From: CAUJGQ01 sp042408665
GTDB lineage: Bacteria; Chloroflexota; Dehalococcoidia; CAUJGQ01
Direction: 5' to 3'
DNA: 62,885 bases
NCBI GenBank assembly: GCA_042408665.1
Contig: JBHOQW010000075.1
Coordinates: 1-62,885 of the forward strand
The notes under the pieces were generated by a model. It saw only the letters and a program-made list of their open reading frames with translations. It did not search any database and was not told the DNA's origin. Both the position numbers and the translations under genes were made by a program. Every line of letters begins with the position of its first letter. The first letter of the stretch is position 1. Of this stretch, positions 24,509 to 33,444 are shown piece after piece.

Positions 24509-24997
24509 ATGGGTGAAGGCCAACTCTCGCGAGCTGAGCTGATCCACGAGATGCGCCGCCGTGGCATTCGCGTCACCGCGCAACGGCTGGCCGTCATTGA
24601 GCTCCTCACCGGCACCGATGAGCACCTCACCGCGCAGGAGATCTACCAGCGCCTGCAGCAACGCCTGCCCCACGTCACCATGGGCACGGTCTACAACACG
24701 CTCGATGCCCTCGCCAAAGGGGGGTTCGTGCAACCGCTGCCATTTCCGCAGGGTACCCGGTACGACGCCAACCCCGAGCCCCATGCGAACCTGATCTGCC
24801 TGCAATGCGGCTCGATCACGGACGTGCCGGACGTTGACGGCACCGTGCAGCGGTTGCGGGAGGCCGTAGCCCGCGCGGCCCACTTCCGCGTCCAGTCGCA
24901 GCGGATCGATTTCTACGGCCTGTGCGCCCGGTGTGCGGCCGGCACCGCAACGCCGCCCGAGGGCGGCGAACCGACCGCGCCGTCCGCGCCGTCGTAA
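24509..24997 (+). CDS. Fur/PerR family metal-dependent regulator
   Basis: The protein has 162 residues from the ATG at 24509, chosen because a -10 box ends six bases before it; the earlier in-frame ATG at 24434 would lie upstream of the promoter. The winged helix is VTAQRLAVIELL, LTAQEIYQRL and VTMGTVYNTLDAL. The dimer part has RYDANPEPHANLICLQCGSITDV with the metal-binding HxNxxC cluster, and a second cysteine pair GLCARC. It binds DNA in response to iron, manganese, zinc or peroxide; which one is not clear. It is likely autoregulated. Confidence 0.9.
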   Translation: MGEGQLSRAELIHEMRRRGIRVTAQRLAVIELLTGTDEHLTAQEIYQRLQQRLPHVTMGTVYNTLDALAKGGFVQPLPFPQGTRYDANPEPHANLICLQCGSITDVPDVDGTVQRLREAVARAAHFRVQSQRIDFYGLCARCAAGTATPPEGGEPTAPSAPS

Positions 24998-25037
24998 ACC
25001 GCTCGCCCGCGTCCACGCGGAAGCCACGCGCCGACCG

Positions 25038-25373
25038 TTACAGGAGCTGCCGCTGTACCGGCCCCGGTACGCGCGGCGGCGCGGCATCCCCGGCGCGGTC
25101 CGCTTCTCCCGCCACATGCCAGTAGCCGAGCGGCAGGGCGTATTGCACCCCAGCGCCGCGATTGATCACGATCCGGTAACTGCGAAAGGTCTCTACCTCC
25201 ACCCAGTACCGGCGGCCGTCGACGCGGCAGTCTACCACCAGCCGCGCCACGCGCGGCAGCACCAACCGATCCATGGCCCAGGCATCAAAGGCGAAGCCCC
25301 GTGGGGCATGCAACATCTGGTCCGAGCGGCTCACCCGCTTGTGATACTCTTCCCCGATAATGCGCCCGATCAC
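25038..25373 (-). CDS. hypothetical protein
   Basis: The frame codes 111 residues from a GTG at 25373 with AGGGG nearby. It has a protein-like core (RSDQMLHAPRGFAFDAWAMDRL then VARLVVDCRVDG and YWVEVETFRSYRI) with hydrophobic and polar residues in a beta-like pattern, and a Pro-rich tail. No family is recognised. The frame stays open for 15 codons upstream without a usable start. It converges on the Fur-family gene, 40 bases away. Confidence 0.5.
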   Translation of the reverse strand: MIGRIIGEEYHKRVSRSDQMLHAPRGFAFDAWAMDRLVLPRVARLVVDCRVDGRRYWVEVETFRSYRIVINRGAGVQYALPLGYWHVAGEADRAGDAAPPRVPGPVQRQLL

Positions 25374-25606
25374 GCGCCCCTGCTGGTCCGTGACCGGAAG
25401 CCCCGTCGTCGCCCGGGATCATCCGCTACGCGCGTACATGCCGTACCTCAACTGATGAAACGCATATGCACTCTCGCGTTGTGCGTAACATGGCACGGGC
25501 GTGGGCGGTTGGCAAGCTGGTGCGGCTACCCGGCCTTGACCGTGCCGGTGACGGTGCCTATGCTCCACCGTGTCGCCAGAAGGCGTTGCGGAAGGAAGCC
25601 CCGGCG

Positions 25607-25813
25607 ATGCGCACGGAAATCTACGAGTCAGACCCGTTCACGGCGCAGAAGCAGGCGTTACTGGTCACCCTGGACACCCCCTACCGCTTCGAGCGCAACG
25701 ATGAGCTGTTCATCTCCACGGGCAACCGCACCATGAAGGTGCGGGTGATCCACGTGCGGGTAGAGATCACCGACGGCCAGATGCGCCGGGAAATCCTGGT
25801 GCTCAAGCTCTGA
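25607..25813 (+). CDS. small hypothetical protein
   Basis: The protein has 68 residues from an ATG at 25607 with GGAAGGA about 11 bases upstream. It is compact and beta-rich: IYESDPFTAQKQALLVTLD, RFERNDELFISTGN and RVIHVRVEITDG then EILVLKL. No known family is recognised. The frame stays open about 47 codons upstream, but that part is poor in hydrophobic pattern. Confidence 0.5.
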   Translation: MRTEIYESDPFTAQKQALLVTLDTPYRFERNDELFISTGNRTMKVRVIHVRVEITDGQMRREILVLKL

Positions 25814-25931
25814 GCCGTCTGCGGTGCCCGGCGCGACGCCCGGCCGTTCGGTCGGTGAAATGCGCGTCCCACCCGGCCGATGATCGTGGCGGAACCCGTC
25901 GCCCGCTGATCCCCACCGGCGCGGTGCACCC

Positions 25932-26264
25932 ATGTCCCTGTTGATCGCCGAGCGCACGCTCACCGCCGACGCCGAACTGTTGCTGCCGGGCGCCGCCTTG
26001 CCTGTCACCTGCCGTCTCACAGCCGAGTGGCTGCGCGGCGTCACGGAACCAACATGGTACGGCTACCTTATGCCCCGCCGGCCGGGACTCAGCGTGCTGC
26101 CGGGTCACTATCGCGTGCGCGTGCAGGGCATGATGCTGACCGTCCTCGTCCGCCGCGCCACGCGTGTGGACGGCGCCTGGTGCTTGCCCTTCTGGGGCGT
26201 CGGTCCGCTGCCGGCCACGCTGGGCCCCGTCGCCACCCTTCCCGACGACGGCCCGCCGCCGTAG
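25932..26264 (+). CDS. hypothetical protein
   Basis: The protein has 110 residues from an ATG at 25932. It is rich in beta-strand-like segments (LPVTCRLTAEWLRG, HYRVRVQGMMLTVLVRRAT and AWCLPFWGVGPLP), with a Pro-rich end. No signal peptide or known domain is seen. It lies between the small gene at 25607 and the histidine kinase gene and might be a separate short transcript; a TACAAT box for the kinase follows at about 26310. Confidence 0.45.
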   Translation: MSLLIAERTLTADAELLLPGAALPVTCRLTAEWLRGVTEPTWYGYLMPRRPGLSVLPGHYRVRVQGMMLTVLVRRATRVDGAWCLPFWGVGPLPATLGPVATLPDDGPPP

Positions 26265-26408
26265 CCGGCACGCCCGCGCGACCGACTTCAGCCCAGCCGC
26301 CGGGGGGCGTACAATGCTGCCACCCCGCAGCGGTCAAGCGAGGGGGCGTGGCTCAATCGGGGACGGCGCCTCGCTACCGTGGCCCGGCACCCCGGCGGAG
26401 TTCGACCC

Positions 26409-29087
26409 ATGTCGCGCGGGAACCGGCACCCATGGCCGTCCCGGGAAAGCGCGCTGCAGGCCGTTACGGCCGCGCTGGCGGCGCGGCACGAGGGCAATGC
26501 GCTCACCGCGGCGCTGATGGCCCTGCTGCGGACAGGGCCGTTTGCCGCCGCGGCGCTGCTAGAGCTGGATGCCGCGCGCGGTGTCCTCCACCAACTGACC
26601 GCGGTGGGCTCGCCCCACTCCCTTCCGCCCGAAACCGCCCGGCCGCTCACCGGCGCCTCACCGGCGGCGCGGGCGGCACGCGAGGGCTCCGTGCAGATCG
26701 GCGCCCCGCGCCTTTGTGCCGACGGCCGCGCGGAGGCGCAGGTCGCGGTGCCCCTCTATGTGGGAGACGCGGTGGGCGGCGTGCTCCTGGTGGGCGTGGC
26801 CGACACCGCGCCGCCCGCGGGCCTCGACGTCGCGCTCACCGCCCTGCAAGCCGTGGCGCCGCTGTTCGCGCTGGCGCTGGAGAACCACCGCTTGCGCCGC
26901 CAGGTGGAGCGCGAGCGGGGACGTGCTCGCTTCCTGCTCGACGTCGGCCGGGCCTTTGCCGCCTCCCTGGACATCGAGCAGGTACTCCAGGGAGTGGCAG
27001 CCGAGGCCGTGCAGGTGCTGGCCGATTGGTGCGTGATCTACCTGCTCGACCGCACCACCCAGCTCCTGGAGATGCGCCTCGCCTACCATCCGGACGCCGC
27101 CCGAGCGGCGATCGTTCGGCGCGTGTTCCGCGACCATCCGCTGCGCGTGGGGGAGGGCGTGGCCGGTCAGGTGGTTCTGGATCGCAAGCCGCGGCTGTTC
27201 GCGCCGTTCGACGAGGCGGCCATCGCCGCCCTGGCCCCGCGTGATGATCCCACCTACCAGGACGAGCTGCGCCGCGTGCGTACCTGGGCCTGTTTGCCTC
27301 TGGTCGCGCGTGATCAGGCCATCGGTGCCCTCGTGGTGGCGCGCACCCGCGACGAACCGTTCACGGACGCCGACCTGGCGCTGGCCGCCGCCTTCGCGGA
27401 CCGCGCTGCCCTCAGTATCGACAACGCCCACCTGTTCGCCGCCGCCGAGCGGCGGGCACGCGAGGCGGACTTCCTGGCCGAGACGGCCGCCTTAGCTGCC
27501 AGCCTGGTAGAACCGCACGCCCTACTAGAGCGTCTGGCGCGGCAGGCCCTGCAGATGCTCGGCGACGGGTGCGGCATCTTTCTCACCGCTCGCGGCCGGC
27601 GCTGGCTGCCGGCGGCTACCATCGTCCATCGCGACCCACAACAAGAAGATCGCCTGCGCCGCCTGCTTCTCAGCCGACCGATGCAGGAAGAAGGACCGAT
27701 GATCCGTCGCCTGCTGAGCGGCGAGCTGATCGTCGTCAACGGCCAGCAGGAGCTTATAGCCAACGCTCCCGCCCGAGCAGCACGCGACTTCTTCGCGGCC
27801 TTCAGGGTGCACGCCCTTATCGCCATCGGCCTTGGCACCAAAGAGGACCCCCTGGGCGTCATGGTGTGCGTGCGACACGGTCCGCCCGGCTACAGCGCCG
27901 AGGATGCCCGCCTCACCCGCCTGCTGGCCGACCGCATCACTGCCGCGCTCACCAACGCCCTCCTGCACGCGCAGGTCGCGGCGGAGCGTCAGCGGCTGGC
28001 CGCCGTGATCGAGCAGCTCCCGGAGGGGGTGCTGATCGCGGCGGCGCCGGACGGGCGGCTCGTCCTCAGCAACCGGGCGGCGGATGAGCTGCTGGGGCGG
28101 CCTGCAACCGCGACGGAGGCCCCTCTGGACGCACGTATCCGCACGGTCGAGGGGCAGCCGGTGCCGGATGCCGAGCTGCCGCTGGCGCGCGCCCTGCGCG
28201 GTGAGACCGTGCACGGTGAGGAGCTGTGGATGGAGCGCGCGGATGGACGGTGGGTGCCCATCCTGGTCAATGCCGCGCCGGTGCTCGGCAGCAGTCACGG
28301 CGTCGAGCAGGCCGTGGTGGTGTTCCAGGACATCACCGCCATCAAGGAGGCGGAACGACGTAAGGATGAGTGGCTCGCCGCGGCCAGCCACGAGCTGCGC
28401 ACCCCCATCACCTCGTTGCTCGGTTTCGCCCAACTGCTGGAACGGCAGCTGCACCGCGCCACCGGGCCGCTGCGCCCGGAGGAGTTGTTCGAGGCGGCGG
28501 CGGTCATTCAACGCCAGGCGCGCCGCCTGCGAGAGCTCGTCAACGACCTGCTCGATGTTTCGCGGATCCAGGCCGGACGGCTGGAGTTGCAGCCGCGCCG
28601 CACGGACCTGGTGGCGTTGCTGCGGGGCGTGGTCGACCGGTTACGCGAGGTGACGCCGCAGGCGGGTGAGCGGCTCCACCTGGCCGCGCCCGACACGCCG
28701 GTCGTCGGCATGTGGGACCCGGAGCGGTTGGACCAGGTGTTCACCAATCTTATTGCCAACGCCCTCAAATACGACCCCAGCGGTCAGCCCGTCCGCGTGA
28801 CCGTGCGTGCCGACGAACGACAGGCGACCGTGCAGGTGACCGACTCCGGTATCGGCATCCCGGCCGCGGACCTGCCGACGCTGTTCCAGCCGTTCGCGCG
28901 GGCGCGCAACGCGGTGGCGCACGGCATGGGCGGGATCGGTTTGGGGCTGTATATCGCGCGCGACATCGTCGCCCGGCATGGCGGCGATATCCGGCTGGAG
29001 AGCGAGGAAGGGCAGGGCACCACCGTGACCGTGACGCTGCCGCTGGATGGCGGGTGGCGCCTGCCCGCGGCCCAGGCAGACAGGTGA
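26409..29087 (+). CDS. multi-GAF/PAS sensor histidine kinase
   Basis: The protein has 892 residues and no membrane segment, so it is a cytosolic sensor. Three GAF-like domains come first (about residues 10-165, 180-345 and 350-520), then a PAS domain (about 535-650). The dimerisation helix has the phospho-acceptor His at residue 661 in ASHELRTPITSLL. The ATPase domain follows, with NLIANALKYD, DSGIGIPAADLP and GMGGIGLGLYIA. The ATG at 26409 is preferred to a GTG at 26379 because GGCGGAG lies eight bases upstream of it. A TACAAT box at about 26310 may drive it. No response regulator is adjacent; the orphan at 55809 is a possible partner but that is not shown. Confidence 0.93.
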   Translation: MSRGNRHPWPSRESALQAVTAALAARHEGNALTAALMALLRTGPFAAAALLELDAARGVLHQLTAVGSPHSLPPETARPLTGASPAARAAREGSVQIGAPRLCADGRAEAQVAVPLYVGDAVGGVLLVGVADTAPPAGLDVALTALQAVAPLFALALENHRLRRQVERERGRARFLLDVGRAFAASLDIEQVLQGVAAEAVQVLADWCVIYLLDRTTQLLEMRLAYHPDAARAAIVRRVFRDHPLRVGEGVAGQVVLDRKPRLFAPFDEAAIAALAPRDDPTYQDELRRVRTWACLPLVARDQAIGALVVARTRDEPFTDADLALAAAFADRAALSIDNAHLFAAAERRAREADFLAETAALAASLVEPHALLERLARQALQMLGDGCGIFLTARGRRWLPAATIVHRDPQQEDRLRRLLLSRPMQEEGPMIRRLLSGELIVVNGQQELIANAPARAARDFFAAFRVHALIAIGLGTKEDPLGVMVCVRHGPPGYSAEDARLTRLLADRITAALTNALLHAQVAAERQRLAAVIEQLPEGVLIAAAPDGRLVLSNRAADELLGRPATATEAPLDARIRTVEGQPVPDAELPLARALRGETVHGEELWMERADGRWVPILVNAAPVLGSSHGVEQAVVVFQDITAIKEAERRKDEWLAAASHELRTPITSLLGFAQLLERQLHRATGPLRPEELFEAAAVIQRQARRLRELVNDLLDVSRIQAGRLELQPRRTDLVALLRGVVDRLREVTPQAGERLHLAAPDTPVVGMWDPERLDQVFTNLIANALKYDPSGQPVRVTVRADERQATVQVTDSGIGIPAADLPTLFQPFARARNAVAHGMGGIGLGLYIARDIVARHGGDIRLESEEGQGTTVTVTLPLDGGWRLPAAQADR

Positions 29088-29220
29088 GTGGCATCGGCGC
29101 CACGCACCTGGTATAGGTAAAGAGTGGTATGGGAAACGCAGGCGCCGCCGGTTGGGACCGCGCGGCGTTTGATTGATGGCAAGACGCGCTCCGGCGCCGT
29201 CGGCGCCCGGGAGGAAGGAC

Positions 29221-29763
29221 ATGAAGGTTGTGTTTCTGCAGGAGGTCCCCGGCACCGCGCTGCCGGGCGAGGTCAAGGAGGTGAGGGACGGCTTCGCGCG
29301 GAACTACCTCCTGCCGCGCGGCCTGGCCGTGCCCGCCACCAAGGCCGCGCTCGAGCGCGCCCAGGCCCTGGCCAAGCGGGAGGAACGGCGCCAGGCGGCG
29401 CTCGACGCCGAGGCGCGGCGCATCGTGGAGCAGCTCGCGGGCAAAACGGTGACCATCGCCGCCCGCGTGGGCGAGCAGGGCCGCCTGTACGGCTCCGTCA
29501 CCGCGGCCGATATCGCCGAGAAGCTAAGCGAACTGCTCGGCAGCGAGTTCGACCGGCGGCGCATTCACCTGCCGCAGCCCATTCGCGAGATCGGCACGCG
29601 CACGGTGACGCTGCGCCTCTCGCGCAACGTCAGCTTTGAGCTGCCGGTTGAGGTGGTGCCGGAAGACGGTCGCCGCCGCGCTGCTGCCGCCGCACCGGCT
29701 GTAGCGGCACCGGCAGCGACGGGAGCGTCAGAGGGGGCGTTGACCGAGCCAGAGGAGGCCTAA
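29221..29763 (+). CDS. rplI: 50S ribosomal protein L9
   Basis: The protein has 180 residues. It begins with MKVVFLQEVPG, GEVKEVRDGFARNYLLPRGLAVPA (N-terminal L9 signature), then a long helix and the C-terminal RNA-binding domain (GRLYGSVTAADIAE then IREIGTRTVTLRL). An Ala-rich tail of about 30 residues extends past the usual L9 end of about 150. The ATG has GGAGGAAGG upstream. A rho-independent terminator follows. Confidence 0.96.
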   Translation: MKVVFLQEVPGTALPGEVKEVRDGFARNYLLPRGLAVPATKAALERAQALAKREERRQAALDAEARRIVEQLAGKTVTIAARVGEQGRLYGSVTAADIAEKLSELLGSEFDRRRIHLPQPIREIGTRTVTLRLSRNVSFELPVEVVPEDGRRRAAAAAPAVAAPAATGASEGALTEPEEA

Positions 29764-29787
29764 AGCGGCCCGGAGGCGAATGGGTCA

Positions 29788-29825
29788 GGGGTGGGAAGCG
29801 GCTGCGGCTCCCGCCCCTTTTGTTT
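29788..29825 (+). terminator. rho-independent terminator after rplI
   Basis: GGGGTGGGA (29788-29796) pairs with TCCCGCCCC (29809-29817) through nine pairs, one of them G-T, with a 12-base loop. TTTTGTTT follows at once. It lies 25 bases after the rplI stop. Confidence 0.85.
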
Positions 29826-29871
29826 GCTCGCCACGGCGCGTAGAGTGACGGCTGACCGCACCAACGTTCGG

Positions 29872-31293
29872 ATGGTGGCGCTGATGCACGACGTGCTCGA
29901 TCGGCTCTTTCAACTTCAGCGCAACCGCACCACGCTCGGCACCGAGCTTATGGCCGGGCTGACCACATTCATGGTGATGAGTTACATCATCTTCGTGAAC
30001 CCTGCCATTCTCGGGCAGGGCGGCCTGCCGCGGCCCGCCACCACCACCGCCACCTGCCTAGCCGCCGGCGTCATGTCCATCCTCATGGGCCTGTATGCCA
30101 ACCGCGCCTACGCGCTGGCGCCGGGGCTAGGCCTGAACGGCATCGTCGCGTTCCAGCTCATCGGGCAGCAGGGGCTGACCCCGTCCGCGGCCATGGGCGT
30201 GATCGTGCTGGAGGGTGTGCTGACCACGGTCCTGGTGCTGTTCGGGGTTCGGCGCCTGGTGTTCGACGCGGTGCCGCTGGTGCTCAAGCAGGCGATCGCG
30301 GTGGGCATCGGCTGGTTCATCCTGTTCATCGGCCTGGTCAACGCTGGCATCGTGCGCCGGGGCGACGCCGTGCCGGTCACGATGGGCAGCCTCACCGGCG
30401 TGCCGGTGCTGGTGGCGGCCATCGGGTTGCTGGTGAGCCTGTTCCTCATGGCGCGCGGGGTGCGCGGGGCGCTCCTGTGGGGGATCATCGTCGCCACCGT
30501 GGCCGCCGTGATCCTCAACCGGCTGCATGACTACACGGCGTTCCCCACACCAGGCGTAGCCCGGCTGCCGGAACGCGTGGCCGCCACCCCGGATTTCAGC
30601 ACCTTTGGCCACGTCAGCTTCACCGTGTTCAGCCGGTTGGGCGTGCTTACCGGTGTGCTCACGGTGGTGACCATCATGCTGGCCGATTTCTTCGACACGA
30701 TGGGCACGCTCATCGGCGTGGGCAAGGAGGCGGGCTACCTGGACAAGGAGGGCCGCCTGCCCGACGTGCAGAAGCCGCTACTGGTGGACTCCCTCGCCGC
30801 CGCGTTCGGTGGCCTGGCCAACGCCTCCAGCGTCACCACCTACATCGAATCGGCGGCCGGGGTGAGCGTGGGCGGCCGCACCGGCCTGGTGGCGGTGGTG
30901 ACGGGCGTGCTGTTCCTGCTGGCGATGCCGCTGTGGCCGCTGGTGGGCGTGGTGCCGAGCGAAGCGACCGCCCCCGCCTTGATCCTGGTCGGTTATCTGA
31001 TGATGACGGCGCTCTCCGAGGCGGAATCGGCGGCGGAGGCCGAGGAGCGCGGCAGCGCCGCGCGCGGTATTAACTTTGCCGAGCTGGAGACGAGCCTGCC
31101 CGCCATCGCCACCATGGTGATGATGCCCCTTACGTTCAACATCACCAACGGAATCGGCGCCGGCTTCGTCACGTACGTGGCCATCAAGCTCTTTCGCGGT
31201 CGCTGGCGCGACGTGCACCCGGCGCTGTGGGCCATCGCCGTGCTGTTTCTGCTGTACTTCCTGCGGGAGTCCCTCTTCGGCCTGCGCTTCTGA
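29872..31293 (+). CDS. NCS2/AzgA-type purine permease
   Basis: The protein has about 473 residues and about 12 to 14 membrane helices. It resembles hypoxanthine/guanine permeases: TTFMVMSYIIFVNP at the N-terminus, GLYANRAYALAPGLGLN, LADFFDTMGTLIGVGKEAG, ASSVTTYIESAAGVSVGGRTG and LMMTALSE. These are the AzgA signature segments that line the substrate site. It imports purines with protons. The start may be the ATG at 29872 or 29884; residues before that are low-similarity and overlap the terminator. It is followed by a convergent pair of small genes. Confidence 0.9.
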   Translation: MVALMHDVLDRLFQLQRNRTTLGTELMAGLTTFMVMSYIIFVNPAILGQGGLPRPATTTATCLAAGVMSILMGLYANRAYALAPGLGLNGIVAFQLIGQQGLTPSAAMGVIVLEGVLTTVLVLFGVRRLVFDAVPLVLKQAIAVGIGWFILFIGLVNAGIVRRGDAVPVTMGSLTGVPVLVAAIGLLVSLFLMARGVRGALLWGIIVATVAAVILNRLHDYTAFPTPGVARLPERVAATPDFSTFGHVSFTVFSRLGVLTGVLTVVTIMLADFFDTMGTLIGVGKEAGYLDKEGRLPDVQKPLLVDSLAAAFGGLANASSVTTYIESAAGVSVGGRTGLVAVVTGVLFLLAMPLWPLVGVVPSEATAPALILVGYLMMTALSEAESAAEAEERGSAARGINFAELETSLPAIATMVMMPLTFNITNGIGAGFVTYVAIKLFRGRWRDVHPALWAIAVLFLLYFLRESLFGLRF

Positions 31294-31337
31294 ACCGTCG
31301 CCCGGTAACGACCGAGATGGATGGCTCCCCACAGAAC

Positions 31338-31369
31338 CGCCGGGCGGGCCTGCACGAACCCGCCCGGCG
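31338..31369. terminator. strong hairpin between convergent genes
   Basis: CGCCGGGCGGG (31338-31348) and CCCGCCCGGCG (31359-31369) form a perfect 11-bp stem with a 10-base loop. It lies between the permease stop (31293) and the stop of the small zinc protein (31378), so it may end transcription from both sides. No T run follows. Confidence 0.5.
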
Positions 31370-31377
31370 ATTACGGC

Positions 31378-31482
31378 TTATGAGGCCTTCGGTTGGAGCT
31401 GCTTCAGGCAAAACGGACAGGTGCCCTGGTGGTTATAGACGTGGTGGCACTGCGGGCATTCCCACTTCTGCTCCTGCGACAT
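31378..31482 (-). CDS. 34-residue zinc-ribbon microprotein
   Basis: The short frame begins with an ATG at 31482 preceded by a perfect AAAGGAGGTGA ribosome site and ends with TAA. The 34 residues carry two Cys pairs (ECPQCHH and TCPFCLK) spaced like a rubredoxin-type or ribosomal zinc knuckle, and end in KQLQPKAS. The strong ribosome site and cysteine pairs support a real product. Its role is unknown; it could be a cofactor-binding or RNA-binding mini-protein. It lies 68 bases downstream of another small zinc-containing gene on the same strand. Confidence 0.75.
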   Translation of the reverse strand: MSQEQKWECPQCHHVYNHQGTCPFCLKQLQPKAS

Positions 31483-31550
31483 CGTGCTCACCTCCTTTCA
31501 CGCCCGGTGGCGGGGTGAAATGAGCCGGATTGGCGCAGAGCTTACCCCAG

Positions 31551-31805
31551 TTAATAAAAGTGGATCTCCTCTACCTTCGCCTCCCACGTGCGGCCGCAGT
31601 TATCGCAGTGGAACAGCACGTGGTCGATGTAGCGGCCGCGGGCGTCGCGCTTCCATACGGGGCGAAACGGTTGAGCGTGACCGCCATCGTTGGGGCAGAC
31701 CGCGTACATGCCGTGACGGAACCCGTGCTCATCCTCAACGTACAGGCGTCCGGCGGCGAACGCCTCTTCCACCAACTGCCGTTCCGGTTTCTGCTGGAGC
31801 ACCAT
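31551..31805 (-). CDS. small zinc-ribbon protein
   Basis: The protein has 84 residues from an ATG at 31805 with GGAGGGGG upstream. The N-terminal helix (QQKPERQLVEEAFAAG) is followed by a possible zinc site: AVCPNDGGH and FHCDNCGRTWEAK. The framework reads like an uncharacterised zinc-ribbon family. A longer frame upstream is low-complexity and was not used. It probably shares a transcript with the 34-residue zinc gene after it. Its function is unknown. Confidence 0.7.
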   Translation of the reverse strand: MVLQQKPERQLVEEAFAAGRLYVEDEHGFRHGMYAVCPNDGGHAQPFRPVWKRDARGRYIDHVLFHCDNCGRTWEAKVEEIHFY

Positions 31806-32072
31806 GACGGTTTCCCCCTCCGTTGCCTGTCTCCTCGGTTCCTCCACCCCAGACGTCGAGCGGGGCAACGCGCGGGCGCTCCGTGCGCTGGCCCTGCATT
31901 CCCAGCATACACCGCCGCGCAAGGTCCGGCCCCTCCCCACACCGCGGCACGTGTCAGCGATCTGTCAGCGGGTTGTCATTGCCAGCCCTCCGGTGCGCTA
32001 GGTAGGCTGAGGAGGATACCAACCACATCGAGGCGTCTGGGTCCGCAACCAACGAGAGGCGGTCGTCGAGCC

Positions 32073-33428
32073 GTGAGCGGTCTGGAATTCCCCGCTGTGC
32101 AACCGGGTCTGGTGTTCGCCGGCGTAACCGATGTCGGCCGCCGCCGGAGCAGCAATCAGGACCGGTTTATCGCCCAGGTGATCGAGACGCGCGCCGGTCC
32201 GGTCGTGCTGCTGGCGGTTGCGGACGGGATGGGTGGCGCCGCCGGCGGCGAGGTGGCCAGCGCCCACGCTGTGGACGAGCTGCTGCGCGTGGTGCACGAG
32301 GCCGATCCGGCCGAGGATGACGCGCACACGCTCATGACCGCGATCGTGGCCGCCAATCGCGCCGTGTTCAGCCACGCGCGTCGTGATCCGGCGCTGTACG
32401 GGATGGGCACCACGCTCGTGGCCGCGCTCATCCGCGGCCAGAGGCTGGTGGTAGGGCACGTGGGCGACAGTCGCGCTTACCTCATCCGCGGCGGCAGCAT
32501 CCGCCGCCTGACCGCCGACCATAGCTGGGTGGCCGAACAGGTACGGCGCGGCGAACTCACCGAGGAGGAGGCGGCGACCAGCAGCTTCCGCAACATCCTC
32601 ACCCGGTCGGTGGGCGTGACCGAGCAGGTTGAGCCGGAGCTGTCCCCGCCCCTGGCCCTTGCGCCCGGGGACATCGTTCTGCTCTGCTCCGATGGCCTGC
32701 ACGGCGTGGTCGATGACGCCACGATCGCCCGCATCGCGCAGGCGGCGGAGCCCGAGGCGGCCGCCCGCCGGCTGGTTGACCTGGCCAACGAGCGTGGAGG
32801 GCCGGATAACATCACCGTGGTGGTGGCGCGGCTCTCGGGAGCGCCGGCCGCGGGGCCGCCGGCGCCGTCACCCGCCGCGCCCGCTCGTGCTCAGGAACAA
32901 GTACAAGTAGAAGAGGACCGAACGACCCCACCGGCGCCGGCCGGGGCCGCCGCTCCCGTCCGTTGGCGGCGGACCGTCGTGACGCTCGCCCTGCTGGCGC
33001 TGGCAGGGGTGGCCGTGCTCGGGGGGGTCATCGTCGCGCGGCGCGCGCGCGGCGGGCGGACGGTGGAGATCGTGGCTAGCCCGTCCGTGGCCATAGCCTC
33101 GCCCGCGCCGACGCCTGCCCCCAGCCCACCGGTGATGGGCGCGCCGGCGCCGCCCCTGGGCGCGATCCCGGTGCCCACGGTGCCGGCGGTGCGTGACCTC
33201 CCCCCTTGTCCGGACGGCGGCTCACCGCCCGCGCGGTTCTGCCAGGTGCGGCCGGAGCTGCCGACCAGCCCGCAGGAGATGGCCGCGCGCTTTGACATCA
33301 GCGTGGACTGCCTGTTGCGCGTCAACGCCGCCCAGTTGATGGCGCGCCTGGGCGGCGAGCTCCCCCTGCTCAGCCCCGATGTCGCCTACGTGATCCCCCC
33401 GCCGGAGGTGTGCGCGCAGCTTCGCTGA
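32073..33428 (+). CDS. membrane-anchored PP2C-type protein phosphatase with degenerate LysM-like tail
   Basis: The protein has 451 residues from a GTG at 32073. The phosphatase domain (about 1-250) shows RSSNQDRF, VADGMGGAAGG, GMGTTLVAALIRG, VGHVGDSRAYL, LCSDGLHGVV and GGPDNITVVVARL, all metal-binding Asp sites. A linker leads to one membrane segment (about 305-325). A Pro-rich spacer follows, then an extracellular end with Cys pairs and a weak LysM-like segment (TSPQEMAARFDISVDCLLRVN). It would remove phosphate from Ser/Thr, opposing a Hanks-type kinase linked to the cell surface; no kinase is in the window. It is divergent from the zinc-protein genes. Confidence 0.9.
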   Translation: MSGLEFPAVQPGLVFAGVTDVGRRRSSNQDRFIAQVIETRAGPVVLLAVADGMGGAAGGEVASAHAVDELLRVVHEADPAEDDAHTLMTAIVAANRAVFSHARRDPALYGMGTTLVAALIRGQRLVVGHVGDSRAYLIRGGSIRRLTADHSWVAEQVRRGELTEEEAATSSFRNILTRSVGVTEQVEPELSPPLALAPGDIVLLCSDGLHGVVDDATIARIAQAAEPEAAARRLVDLANERGGPDNITVVVARLSGAPAAGPPAPSPAAPARAQEQVQVEEDRTTPPAPAGAAAPVRWRRTVVTLALLALAGVAVLGGVIVARRARGGRTVEIVASPSVAIASPAPTPAPSPPVMGAPAPPLGAIPVPTVPAVRDLPPCPDGGSPPARFCQVRPELPTSPQEMAARFDISVDCLLRVNAAQLMARLGGELPLLSPDVAYVIPPPEVCAQLR

Positions 33429-33444
33429 CGCGACCCCGGCCGCG

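Noticed and set aside
24933..25736. Long plus-strand frame after the Fur-family gene
   Set aside because: It overlaps the end of the Fur gene in another frame and is Arg/Pro/His-rich with no family likeness; the genes at 25038 (minus) and 25607 (plus) are better supported.
26027..27244. Long frame overlapping the start of the histidine kinase gene
   Set aside because: It is an Ala/Arg/Gly-rich shadow of the GAF-domain coding sequence in another frame.
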